6,680 nucleotides of DNA from Verrucomicrobiota bacterium (lineage in GTDB: Bacteria; Verrucomicrobiota; Verrucomicrobiia; Opitutales; UBA953), in NCBI GenBank assembly GCA_004293385.1, contig RDYO01000115.1, positions 1 through 6,680 of the forward strand, in the 5' to 3' direction. Below, piece by piece: positions 1-6,089 of this stretch. The notes below the pieces were generated by a model. It searched no databases. It saw nothing but the letters and a program-made list of their open reading frames with translations, and was not told the DNA's origin. The position numbers and the translations under genes are program-made. The stretch's first letter is position 1, and each line of letters starts with the position of its first letter.

Positions 1-141
1 AAGCCGACCAAGGACGTGAAGCCCGGCAACCGCATGCACTTCTACAAGATGTTCAACGTCGCCGGCCTCCGCGAGACCAACCAGCAGTTCACCGCCGAGG
101 AGCTCGACTGCCTCGCCGAATACCTCCTCACCCTCAAGTAA
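1..141 (+). CDS. C-terminal end of a c-type cytochrome domain (partial; possibly caa3 oxidase subunit II)
   Basis: The first 46 codons, in frame from base 1 to a TAA stop, are the tail of a protein that begins outside the window. The tail has the look of a class I cytochrome c C-terminus: a VKPGNRM stretch, where the Met (residue 12 of the fragment) would be the distal heme ligand, followed by an amphipathic helix ending in ELDCLAEYLLTLK, the usual final helix that packs on the heme. A second Met five residues on (M17) is an alternative ligand. The heme-attachment CXXCH is not in view. Its position 25 bp before subunit I fits subunit II of a caa3 oxidase, in which a cytochrome c domain is fused behind the CuA domain. 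A separate mono- or diheme cytochrome c feeding the oxidase is equally possible from this fragment. The cytochrome c assignment is fairly secure; the CoxB identity is a guess from context. Confidence 0.65.
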   Translation, partial: KPTKDVKPGNRMHFYKMFNVAGLRETNQQFTAEELDCLAEYLLTLK

Positions 142-166
142 GGCTTAACCCCCTAATTTTCCGACC
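142..166 (+). promoter_or_regulatory. SD-less translation leader of coxA
   Basis: These 25 bases between the upstream TAA and the coxA ATG contain no GGAGG-like purine tract. They are C/T/A-rich, with CTTAACC at 144-150 and an AATTTT run just before CCGACC-ATG. The ATG at 167 is still the obvious start, because the oxidase N-terminus follows directly. Initiation must rely on low structure, coupling to the upstream stop, or another non-SD mode. Confidence 0.5.
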
Positions 167-2194
167 ATGTCCCACGACTCCCATCACGCTCCCGTCGCCT
201 GCAAGACGGAGCTGGCCCCTGAGCGCAGCGATCTCGGCCTGTACCGTCCGGACCGGGCGACCGGCTGGACCGACTGGCTGACCACCGTCGACCACAAGAA
301 GATCGGCATCATGTACGGCGCGTTCGCGATGATGTACTTCCTCATCGGCGGCGTCGAGGCCCTCGCCATCCGCACGCAGCTGGCCCGCCCGGACAACGAC
401 TTCGTCACGGCGCGCATGTACAACCAGCTGTTCACCATGCACGGCACCACGATGATCTTCCTCGGGGTCATGCCGCTGTCCGCCGCGTTCTTCAACTTCC
501 TCGTCCCGCTGCAGGTCGGCGCCCGTGACGTCGCCTTCCCGCGACTGAACGCGTTCTCGCTCTGGACGTTCGTCTTCGGCGCGTTCGTGCTCAACGCCTC
601 CTGGCTCTTCGAGTTCGGCCACCTCGCCGGTTGGTTCGACTCCTTCGCCTGGCACAAGGCCCTCGTCTACACCGACTTCGCCCCGGCCAACGGTTGGTTC
701 AGCTACGCGCCGCTCTCCGGCACCTTCGGCGCCAACGGCCAGGCCCTCCGCTTCACCGGCGTCGGCACCGACTTCTGGATCATCGGCATCCAGATCCTCG
801 GCGTCGCCTCCCTCGCGGCCTCCTTCAACTTCATCTGCACCATCATCAACATGCGCGCCAAGGGCATGACCATGATGCGCCTGCCGGTCTTCACCTGGAT
901 GACCCTCGTCACCTCGGTGCTCATCATCCTCGCCTTCCCGGCCATCACCGTCGCGCTCATCGAGCTCATGTTCGACCGCGCCTTCGGCGCCAACTTCTTC
1001 AACCCGTCGGCCGGCGGCCAGCCCGTCCTCTGGCAGCACCTCTTCTGGATCTTCGGCCACCCCGAAGTGTACATCCTCGTCCTCCCGGCGATGGGCATCG
1101 TCTCGGAAGTCCTCCCGACCTTCACCGGCAAGTCGCTCTTCGGCTACCCGATCATCGTCTTCTCCGGCGCCGTCATCGGCTTCCTCGGCTTCGCCGTCTG
1201 GAGCCACCACATGTTCACCACCGGCCTCGGCCCCGTGCCGACCGCCGCCTTCTCGCTCCTCACGATGGCCATCGCCGTCCCGACGGGCGTGAAGATCTTC
1301 AACTGGCTCGGCACGATCTGGGGCGGACGCATCCGCTTCACCCCGCCCATGGTCCTCGCCCTCGGCTTCATCTGGATGTTCATGTGCGGCGGCTTCTCCG
1401 GCGTCATGCACTCCTCGGCCCCCGCCGACTCCCAGCAGCAGGACAGCTACTTCGTCATCGCGCACTTCCACTACGTGCTCCTCGGCGGCGTGCTCCTCGG
1501 CCTGATGGCCGGCCTCTACTTCTGGTTCCCGAAGATCTTCGGCCGCATGCCCAACGCGCCGGTCGCCTACCTCGGCTCCGCGCTCGTCATCCTCGGCTTC
1601 AACCTCGCCTTCGGACCGATGCACTACCTCGGCCTCGCCGGCCAGCCGCGCCGCACGCACACCTACCACGCCGGCAACGGCTGGGAGACCTGGAACTTCG
1701 TCGCCACCATCGGCGCCTACGTCCTCGGCATCGGCGTCGTGATCGTCTTCGGCAACCTCGTCTGGACCGCGTTCCGCGGCAAGAAGTGCGGCAACGATCC
1801 GTGGGATGGCCGCACCCTCGAGTGGTCCCTGCCTTCCCCGGTGCCGGAGTATAACTTCGCCCAGGCTCCGGTCGTCGCCAGCCGCGACGCTTACTTCGAG
1901 CACAAGCACGGCGCCAAGAAGATCGGCGCCGAGAACGACGGCGGCGAAGCCGGCGTCCACATGCCGAGCCAGTCCTGGATGCCGATGCTGGCCTCCGCTG
2001 GTTTCCTCTTCATCGGCTTCGGCATGCCGATGATGGCGATGGGCATCCCGCACGCGGGCTGGCTCGTCATCACCGGCCTCGGCGTCCTCTTCCTCGGCAT
2101 CTGGCTCTGGGCGCTCGAAGGTCCGGGCGGCTACATGCTCAAGACCCCGGCCCCGTCCGGCGCCCCGGCTCCGGCCGAGACCGTCGCCCACTGA
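167..2194 (+). CDS. coxA: Cytochrome c oxidase subunit I (aa3/caa3 type, A1 heme-copper oxidase)
   Basis: This is the catalytic subunit of the terminal oxidase: it reduces O2 to water at a heme a3-CuB centre in the cytoplasmic membrane and pumps protons. All core ligands are visible in the 675 residues: H92 (FTMHG) and H435 for heme a, H433 for heme a3, and H298, H347 and H348 for CuB, with Y302 placed for the His-Tyr cross-link. The GHPEVY motif carries E300, the mark of the A1 family. The D-channel residues N110, D121 and N128, the K-channel residues T373 and K376, and the R495-R496 propionate pair are present. One position departs from the family: Q425 stands where a His ligand to the Mg ion is usual, next to the conserved D426. 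The protein exceeds the usual 530-560 residues. Beyond helix XII (about 507-536) lie a polar loop, two extra membrane helices (about 606-626 and 631-650) and an Ala/Pro tail, as in Bacillus-type caa3 CtaD. It is the second gene seen in the operon. Confidence 0.97.
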   Translation: MSHDSHHAPVACKTELAPERSDLGLYRPDRATGWTDWLTTVDHKKIGIMYGAFAMMYFLIGGVEALAIRTQLARPDNDFVTARMYNQLFTMHGTTMIFLGVMPLSAAFFNFLVPLQVGARDVAFPRLNAFSLWTFVFGAFVLNASWLFEFGHLAGWFDSFAWHKALVYTDFAPANGWFSYAPLSGTFGANGQALRFTGVGTDFWIIGIQILGVASLAASFNFICTIINMRAKGMTMMRLPVFTWMTLVTSVLIILAFPAITVALIELMFDRAFGANFFNPSAGGQPVLWQHLFWIFGHPEVYILVLPAMGIVSEVLPTFTGKSLFGYPIIVFSGAVIGFLGFAVWSHHMFTTGLGPVPTAAFSLLTMAIAVPTGVKIFNWLGTIWGGRIRFTPPMVLALGFIWMFMCGGFSGVMHSSAPADSQQQDSYFVIAHFHYVLLGGVLLGLMAGLYFWFPKIFGRMPNAPVAYLGSALVILGFNLAFGPMHYLGLAGQPRRTHTYHAGNGWETWNFVATIGAYVLGIGVVIVFGNLVWTAFRGKKCGNDPWDGRTLEWSLPSPVPEYNFAQAPVVASRDAYFEHKHGAKKIGAENDGGEAGVHMPSQSWMPMLASAGFLFIGFGMPMMAMGIPHAGWLVITGLGVLFLGIWLWALEGPGGYMLKTPAPSGAPAPAETVAH

Positions 2195-2230
2195 GCCCGT
2201 CGTAATCCAAACCTTAAACTCTGACCTCCA
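2195..2230 (+). promoter_or_regulatory. SD-less coxA-coxC spacer and coxC leader
   Basis: This 36-base spacer lies between the coxA TGA and the coxC ATG. It has no Shine-Dalgarno-like tract and no hairpin with a T-run, so the genes should be co-transcribed. The last 30 bases are unusually poor in G and rich in A, C and T compared with the coding DNA, with CTTAAAC at 2213-2219 and TGACCTCC just before the ATG. Confidence 0.45.
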
Positions 2231-2899
2231 ATGTCTGACCACGCCGCCGCGCACGAAGCGCCCACCTCCACCGGGATCGACCACAAGAAGCTCATCATGT
2301 GGCTCTTCCTGGCTTCGGACTGCATGTTCTTCGGCACGCTGATCTCGACCCACCTGCTGTACCGCAAGCTCTTCCCCGCCGGCTTCACCGACGCGGAAGG
2401 CCACCAGCGCTTCATCCAGGACCTGTTCTCCATCGAGCTGACGTCGTTCTCGACGTTCATCCTCCTGATGTCGTCCTTCCTGATGGCGCTCGCGGTCTCC
2501 GCGATGCACAAGGGCCAGCTGAAGTCCTTCCGCCGCAACGTCCTCGGCGTGATCATCTTCGGCCTGATCTTCCTGGGCTGCCAGGTGTTCGAGTTCACGC
2601 ACTTCTACCACAAGGGCCTGACCATCCAGAACAGCGTCCTCGGCTCGACGTTCTACGTGCTCACCGGCACGCACGGCACGCACGTGGCCATCGGCGTCCT
2701 CTGGCTCATCCTGCTCTACTTCTACAGCTTCACCGGCAAGCTCGGCGGCCACATGGGCGCCCTCGACGTCGAAGTCGCGGGCCTCTACTGGCACTTCGTC
2801 GACATCGTCTGGATCATCATCTTCACGGCCGTCTACCTCGTCGAATACCTCGGGCCCTACGGCATCTGGGGTTCGGGCCTGCCCGCCGTCGTCAAATAA
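2231..2899 (+). CDS. coxC: Cytochrome c oxidase subunit III (short, five-helix form)
   Basis: Subunit III flanks subunit I in the membrane and helps keep the proton-uptake path and catalytic centre stable. The 222-residue product has about five membrane helices (roughly 20-42, 70-91, 104-125, 140-165 and 186-207). This matches the short caa3-type subunit III, which lacks the first two helices of the seven-helix form. Family marks are E121 in the CQVFEFTHFY helix (the conserved buried acidic residue), THGTH at 147-151, and the closing signature EVAGLYWHFVDIVWIIIF at 181-198 with W187, H188 and D191. The N-terminus is a short His/Ala-rich tail (MSDHAAAHEAP) before an IDHKK boundary that resembles VDHKK in subunit I. 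The gene follows coxA by 36 bp and precedes coxD by 15 bp, which indicates one transcript. The ATG at 2231 is the only sensible start even though no SD precedes it. Confidence 0.96.
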   Translation: MSDHAAAHEAPTSTGIDHKKLIMWLFLASDCMFFGTLISTHLLYRKLFPAGFTDAEGHQRFIQDLFSIELTSFSTFILLMSSFLMALAVSAMHKGQLKSFRRNVLGVIIFGLIFLGCQVFEFTHFYHKGLTIQNSVLGSTFYVLTGTHGTHVAIGVLWLILLYFYSFTGKLGGHMGALDVEVAGLYWHFVDIVWIIIFTAVYLVEYLGPYGIWGSGLPAVVK

Positions 2900-2914
2900 C
2901 CTGCCTTACCGCCC
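2900..2914 (+). promoter_or_regulatory. SD-less 15-base coxC-coxD junction
   Basis: Only 15 pyrimidine-rich bases separate the coxC TAA from the coxD ATG, with CTTACC at 2905-2910 and a single G before the final GCCC. A Shine-Dalgarno contact is not possible here. Translational coupling to the coxC stop is the simplest explanation for initiation. Confidence 0.45.
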
Positions 2915-3256
2915 ATGTCCTCTTCCCACGAAGCCGCTCCGAGCAAGGCCTTCCTCGCCGAGGAAGTCCGTCGCTACCACCACTTCATCGTGCTGGCCCT
3001 CTGGCTGGCCGTCGTCACCGGCGCCGAGATCGTCCTGATCTACCTGCCGCTGCCGACCGCCGTCATCTTCACGATCCTGACCCTGATGTCCGCCGGCAAG
3101 TTCTTCGCGGTCATCCTGTGGTTCATGCACCTGATCTACGACAAGCGCCTGCTCTTCTGGTGCTTCCTTGCCGGCCTGGTGCTCGCCTTCGCGACCTACG
3201 CCGCGGTGCTCTGCCTGTTCAGCGTCGAGCGCATCGACACGCGCTGGTTCAGCTGA
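2915..3256 (+). CDS. coxD: Cytochrome c oxidase subunit IV (prokaryotic, CtaF/CoxD-like)
   Basis: This is a small accessory subunit of the oxidase, 113 residues with three predicted membrane helices (about 24-45, 48-72 and 79-102). The second helix carries KFFAVILWFMHL (residues 62-73), the most recognisable motif of prokaryotic subunit IV proteins: a Lys at the membrane edge and a Met-His pair at the helix end. The segment before the first helix is cytoplasmic by the positive-inside rule (VRRYHH) and begins with a short MSSSHEAAP tail like those of subunits I and III. It has no redox ligand; family members are thought to help assembly or stability. It is the last gene of the oxidase operon: the intrinsic terminator begins 22 bases after its stop codon. 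Sequence is little conserved in this family, so the call rests on the motif, size, topology and position together. Confidence 0.93.
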   Translation: MSSSHEAAPSKAFLAEEVRRYHHFIVLALWLAVVTGAEIVLIYLPLPTAVIFTILTLMSAGKFFAVILWFMHLIYDKRLLFWCFLAGLVLAFATYAAVLCLFSVERIDTRWFS

Positions 3257-3278
3257 GCCGGCCGCGCGCCGACCGACG

Positions 3279-3307
3279 AAGGCCTCCGTGCGAACGGAGG
3301 CCTTTTT
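3279..3307 (+). terminator. Rho-independent terminator of the cytochrome oxidase operon
   Basis: A perfect 11-bp inverted repeat (AAGGCCTCCGT at 3279-3289 against ACGGAGGCCTT at 3294-3304) encloses a GCGA loop, which is a GNRA tetraloop. It runs straight into a five-T tract at 3303-3307. The opposite strand has no T-run after the stem, so it should act on + strand transcripts only. It sits 22 bp after the coxD stop and 50 bp before ctaG, separating the structural genes from the assembly gene. Confidence 0.93.
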
Positions 3308-3318
3308 CGTGCCCACGC

Positions 3319-3348
3319 TTGCGGGTTCGTCGGCCCGCGCTTCATATT
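3319..3348 (+). promoter_or_regulatory. Weak candidate promoter for ctaG
   Basis: Because a terminator closes the oxidase operon, ctaG needs its own promoter or depends on read-through. The only A/T-rich spot in the gap is CATATT at 3343-3348, 18 bases after TTGCGG at 3319-3324. These are poor matches to sigma-70 boxes. The CATATT lies only 8 bases before the ATG, so a transcript from it would be nearly leaderless. This is a suggestion, not a firm call. Confidence 0.2.
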
Positions 3349-3356
3349 CATCCGAG

Positions 3357-4136
3357 ATGAACATCCCCCTGCACTGGCACACGGAGCCGCTCCTGCTGCT
3401 CCTGGTCGTCGGAGCCTCCTGGGCCCACGCCCTGGCCTGCGGTCCGTACCGCGCGCGCTGGATGCCGGGCCGGGCGGAGTATCCCGTCTGGCATGCGGTA
3501 CGGTTCCATCTCGGCGTGCTCGTCGGCTATGTCGCGGTGGGTTCGCCGCTGGACCAGCTCGGCGAAGGCTTCCTGTTCTGGGCCCACATGCTGCAGCACA
3601 TGCTGCTCATCTACGTCTCCGCGCCGCTCATCGTCACGGGCCTGCCGCCCGAGCTGGTCGACGGCTTCCTGAAGGACCGGCCCCGGCTCACGCGTACGCT
3701 GGCCTTCCTGACCCACCCGGTCACCGGCGGGCTGATCTTCACGCTGTGCTTCTCGATGTGGCACTTCCCGGAGCTCTACGAGGCGGCCCTCCGCAGCCGC
3801 CCGCTCCACGTGGTCGAGCATTGGTCGATGTTCCTGCCGGCGATCCTGATGGTCTGGCCGCTCTTCTCGCTCTCACAGCGCCTGCCCCGCATCGGCTACG
3901 GGATGGCGATCTTCTACTCCTTCGGCCTGATGATCGCCGACCTGCCGCTCTGGGCGGTGCTCATCTTCGGCGATCATCCGATCTATGAGACCTACCGGCT
4001 GGCGCCGCGCGTGAGCGAACTCTCGGCGGCGGCGGACATGATCCTCGGCGCGGTCGTGATGAAGGGCTTCAACGAAGTCTTCGCCCTGCTGTGCATGGGC
4101 TACGCGTTCTTCGCCTGGTACCAGCGCGAGAAGTGA
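3357..4136 (+). CDS. ctaG: Cytochrome c oxidase assembly factor CtaG (caa3 type)
   Basis: The 259-residue integral membrane protein belongs to the Caa3_CtaG family (the Bacillus-type CtaG, unrelated to the Cox11 proteins sometimes given the same name). These proteins are needed for active caa3 oxidase, probably at formation of a copper centre. About seven hydrophobic segments are visible. The family signature AHMLQHMLLIYVSAPLIVTG spans residues 76-95, with H77 and H81. Further membrane-associated His residues are H136 (WHFPELYE), and H151 and H155 (HVVEHWSMF), plausible metal contacts. The start at 3357 is chosen because MNIPLHWHTEPLLLL gives a normal family N-terminus. Extending the frame upstream would place 63 residues across the coxD end and the terminator. 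No good SD precedes this ATG. The gene lies next to the oxidase operon but beyond its terminator, so its expression may be set separately. Its stop lies 6 bp from the stop of the convergent permease gene. Confidence 0.93.
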   Translation: MNIPLHWHTEPLLLLLVVGASWAHALACGPYRARWMPGRAEYPVWHAVRFHLGVLVGYVAVGSPLDQLGEGFLFWAHMLQHMLLIYVSAPLIVTGLPPELVDGFLKDRPRLTRTLAFLTHPVTGGLIFTLCFSMWHFPELYEAALRSRPLHVVEHWSMFLPAILMVWPLFSLSQRLPRIGYGMAIFYSFGLMIADLPLWAVLIFGDHPIYETYRLAPRVSELSAAADMILGAVVMKGFNEVFALLCMGYAFFAWYQREK

Positions 4137-4142
4137 CCGGCC

Positions 4143-5309
4143 TCAGTGGCGCGAGGCGCGCCGCAGGAGGAACCAGCCGAGCGCGAGGACCGTCAGGTTC
4201 GGCAGCCAGACGAGCAGGTCGGGCCTGAGCGCCGGGTCCTTCACGTAGCTCGCCATCGAGCTCAGCAGATAATAGCTCAGCGCGATCGCGAGGGCGAGGG
4301 CGGCGTTGACGAAGGTCTCGGAACGGCCGACGCGGACGGCGAGGGGCACGGCGAGGAACGCGAGCGAGAAGACGGAGAAGGCGCTCGCCAGGTGTGCCAT
4401 GAGCTGCGTCTTCGCGACCATGCGTCCGCGCTCGAGGGTCGCGGCATCGGCGCCGGCCGGGACTTCCCAGCCCTTTTCGGTCGCGTCCAGGAGTTCCTGC
4501 GTCGTCAGCCAGCGCAGCTTACGCTGGAAGTTGTCCCCGTCCTTGAAGACGCCGGCGGCCGGGAACTCGAGGGTCGAAGTGGTCGCGGTGGCGAACGAAG
4601 ACGGCTGCAGGAAGGCCTGGTCGCCGGCGGGACGGGAATCGAGGCGCGCGTCGGTGAGCGTGATCCGCAGGACGCCTTCGCCGGCCTTGGAGACCGCACG
4701 CGCCAGCCGCGCTTCGCGGGCATGCACCGACTGGACGAGCCGGCCGCGGTCGTCGACGCGCCAGAGCCAGAAGTCGCGGAGGACTTCGCCTTCACGCGCG
4801 CTGGCGCGGATGACCATACCGGGGAACTGGCGGTTGAGCTGGCCGGGGACGATGACCGAGGCGGGGTTGTCCTTGGCGGAGCCCACGAGCAGACGGCGGT
4901 ATTCGGTGTTGGCGGCGGGCGCTACTTCGAGGTTCAGCCAGGCGGAGAGCAAAGCGCAGGCGGCGGCGAGGAGCAGGGCCGGACGGGCGATGCGCCCGAG
5001 GCTGAGGCCGCCGGCCTTCATCGCGGTGATCTCCTGCTGTGAGCCCATGCGGCCGAAGGCCAGCAGCACGCCGGTCAGCAATCCGAGCGGCAGCGCGTAA
5101 GGCAGGACGCCTGGGATCAGGAGGGCGATGAGCTCGAGTCCCTCCCAGCCGCTCACGCGGCCCGAGGCGACGGCGCTCGAGACTTGGTTCAGGATGTTGC
5201 CGGCGACCAACACGAACACGAACGCGCCCGTGGCGCCCCCGCCGGCGACGGCGGTTTCGGTCAGGACGTGGCGGTCGAGGAGGCGCACGTCAGCATCCAA
5301 GCCGACCAC
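4143..5309 (-). CDS. LptF/LptG-family permease (YjgP/YjgQ; lipopolysaccharide export)
   Basis: Members of this family form the LptF-LptG membrane heterodimer which, with the LptB ATPase, extracts LPS from the inner membrane and passes it to LptC and LptA. The 388-residue product has the family layout: three N-terminal helices (about 22-40, 58-85 and 104-125), a large periplasmic jelly-roll-like domain (about 130-300), and three C-terminal helices (about 306-325, 331-350 and 366-384). The segment FGRMGSQQEITAMKAGG at 85-101 matches the cytoplasmic coupling region that contacts LptB, and LVWLPN near residue 366 is the usual C-terminal signature. The start is a GTG at 5309-5307, supported by GGAGAG six bases upstream; V8 is also a GTG but is less well placed. 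LptF and LptG cannot be told apart here, and the partner gene is not in the window. It lies 24 bp downstream of the BatE-like gene and probably shares its transcript. Confidence 0.87.
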   Translation of the reverse strand: MVGLDADVRLLDRHVLTETAVAGGGATGAFVFVLVAGNILNQVSSAVASGRVSGWEGLELIALLIPGVLPYALPLGLLTGVLLAFGRMGSQQEITAMKAGGLSLGRIARPALLLAAACALLSAWLNLEVAPAANTEYRRLLVGSAKDNPASVIVPGQLNRQFPGMVIRASAREGEVLRDFWLWRVDDRGRLVQSVHAREARLARAVSKAGEGVLRITLTDARLDSRPAGDQAFLQPSSFATATTSTLEFPAAGVFKDGDNFQRKLRWLTTQELLDATEKGWEVPAGADAATLERGRMVAKTQLMAHLASAFSVFSLAFLAVPLAVRVGRSETFVNAALALAIALSYYLLSSMASYVKDPALRPDLLVWLPNLTVLALGWFLLRRASRH

Positions 5310-5321
5310 GCCCTTCTCTCC
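5310..5321 (-). promoter_or_regulatory. Shine-Dalgarno site deciding the GTG start of the LptF/G gene
   Basis: Read on the - strand, GGAGAG (5321-5316) is followed by six bases and then GTG at 5309. This is a normal SD spacing and supports the GTG over the next in-frame GTG seven codons later. It is the only clear SD I find before a gene in the window, and it shows that the organism uses SD sites at least sometimes. Confidence 0.6.
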
Positions 5322-5333
5322 AAGGCGAAAGGC

Positions 5334-6089
5334 TCAGGGGGCCGCCTTCTGCTCCAGGTCGGCGGGCAGGCCCGGACCGCGGACGGCTTCGATCTCACCG
5401 GCGCGCACCCAGCCGGTCTTGCCGTCGGCGGTGCGGACGCGCACGTGGCCGTTGAGCGGGCGTTCGGTCCGCACGACATCCCCTTCGGCCACGCCGCGCA
5501 GTGGTTCGCCGAACTGCGTCGGCGTCAGGCGGAGGGAGACTTCGGGGCGACGGACCACGGCGCGGGCGTCGAGCAGGCGGCCGCCCCAGATCCCGGGCAC
5601 GCAGAGGGCGAGCACGGTGAGCGCGCCCACGAGGGTCCATTGGTTCGCTTCACCCAGGGCGCGGCCACGGAGCCGTGGCACGGCGACGCTGAGCACGGCG
5701 GTCCAGAAGGCGGCGACGGCCAGCAGCAGCCAGAGGTCGGCGGTCAGGAACGCGGCGTATTCTTCGACGGCCGTCGGTTGCGGACGTTCGACGCCGCCGG
5801 AATCCAGTCCGTGTCTGAGGCCGGCGAGCGCGACCGGGTCGCGGGGATCGATCAGCAGCGCGCGCTCCCAGCAGAGCATCGCGCGGCCTTTCCGGCCGAG
5901 CCGCCATTCGGCGTTGCCGAGCGCCGCCAGCCGGGCGGCGGTCACGCCATCGGCGCGGACTTCCGCGCTCCAGAGTTCGACCGCGCCCGCGTAATCGCCC
6001 CGGGCGTAAGCCTTCTCGGCGGCGCTGGGCCCTTCGGCCGCGACGAGCGGCGCGAGCCAGGAGAGGAGGAGCAGGGCGAAGGTCTTCAT
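5334..6089 (-). CDS. batE: BatE-like membrane protein with TPR and SH3-like domains
   Basis: The 251-residue protein has the architecture of BatE, from the Bacteroides aerotolerance (Bat) operon, whose biochemical role is unsettled. Residues 1-18 form a signal peptide with a likely cleavage at VAA/E. Residues about 22-95 hold two TPR units (KAYARGDYAGAVELW, then LGNAEWRLGRKGRAMLCWERAL ending in DPRDPVA). Two membrane helices follow at about 118-137 and 150-169, joined by an Arg-rich loop (PRLRGR), which should be cytoplasmic. That places the TPR and the C-terminal SH3-like domain (about 175-236, with GWVRAGEI at 226-233) in the periplasm. The SH3-like part could bind peptidoglycan or a partner protein. 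The ATG overlaps the stop of the BatD-like gene as ATGA and has no SD, so translation is probably coupled. Architecture and neighbour agree; a generic TPR/SH3 protein is the alternative. Confidence 0.8.
   Translation of the reverse strand: MKTFALLLLSWLAPLVAAEGPSAAEKAYARGDYAGAVELWSAEVRADGVTAARLAALGNAEWRLGRKGRAMLCWERALLIDPRDPVALAGLRHGLDSGGVERPQPTAVEEYAAFLTADLWLLLAVAAFWTAVLSVAVPRLRGRALGEANQWTLVGALTVLALCVPGIWGGRLLDARAVVRRPEVSLRLTPTQFGEPLRGVAEGDVVRTERPLNGHVRVRTADGKTGWVRAGEIEAVRGPGLPADLEQKAAP
6086..6089 (-). other. ATGA start-stop overlap coupling the BatD-like and BatE-like genes
   Basis: The ATG of the BatE-like gene (6089-6087) and the TGA of the BatD-like gene (6088-6086) share two bases. With no purine-rich SD in the 20 bases before the ATG, termination-reinitiation is the likely way the second protein is made, tying its amount to the first. 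Confidence 0.8.

Noticed and set aside
631..1854. A 407-codon + strand frame inside coxA, rich in R, H, P and L
   Set aside because: It is an out-of-frame reading of coxA; composition is arginine/histidine/proline repetition typical of GC-rich shadows, with no start signal or homology pattern.
134..2794. An 886-codon open frame on the - strand, antisense to coxA and coxC
   Set aside because: Its product is a low-complexity string of E, D, R, H, G and A, as expected from the antisense of GC-rich, C-ending codons. It has no domain or membrane logic, and both genes beneath it have full catalytic or family motifs on the + strand.
3276..3310. The oxidase terminator acting in both directions
   Set aside because: ACGAA and TTCGT extend the symmetry, but the - strand has no T-run after the stem and no - strand gene ends there.
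3168..3356. An upstream in-frame start that would lengthen CtaG by 63 residues
   Set aside because: The extension would be translated from within coxD and through the intrinsic terminator, and adds a polar, low-complexity stretch absent from the family. The ATG at 3357 gives a normal CtaG start.
2299..3360. A 353-codon + strand frame crossing coxC, coxD and the terminator
   Set aside because: It overlaps three well-supported elements in the wrong frame and has shadow composition (R, P, H, L).
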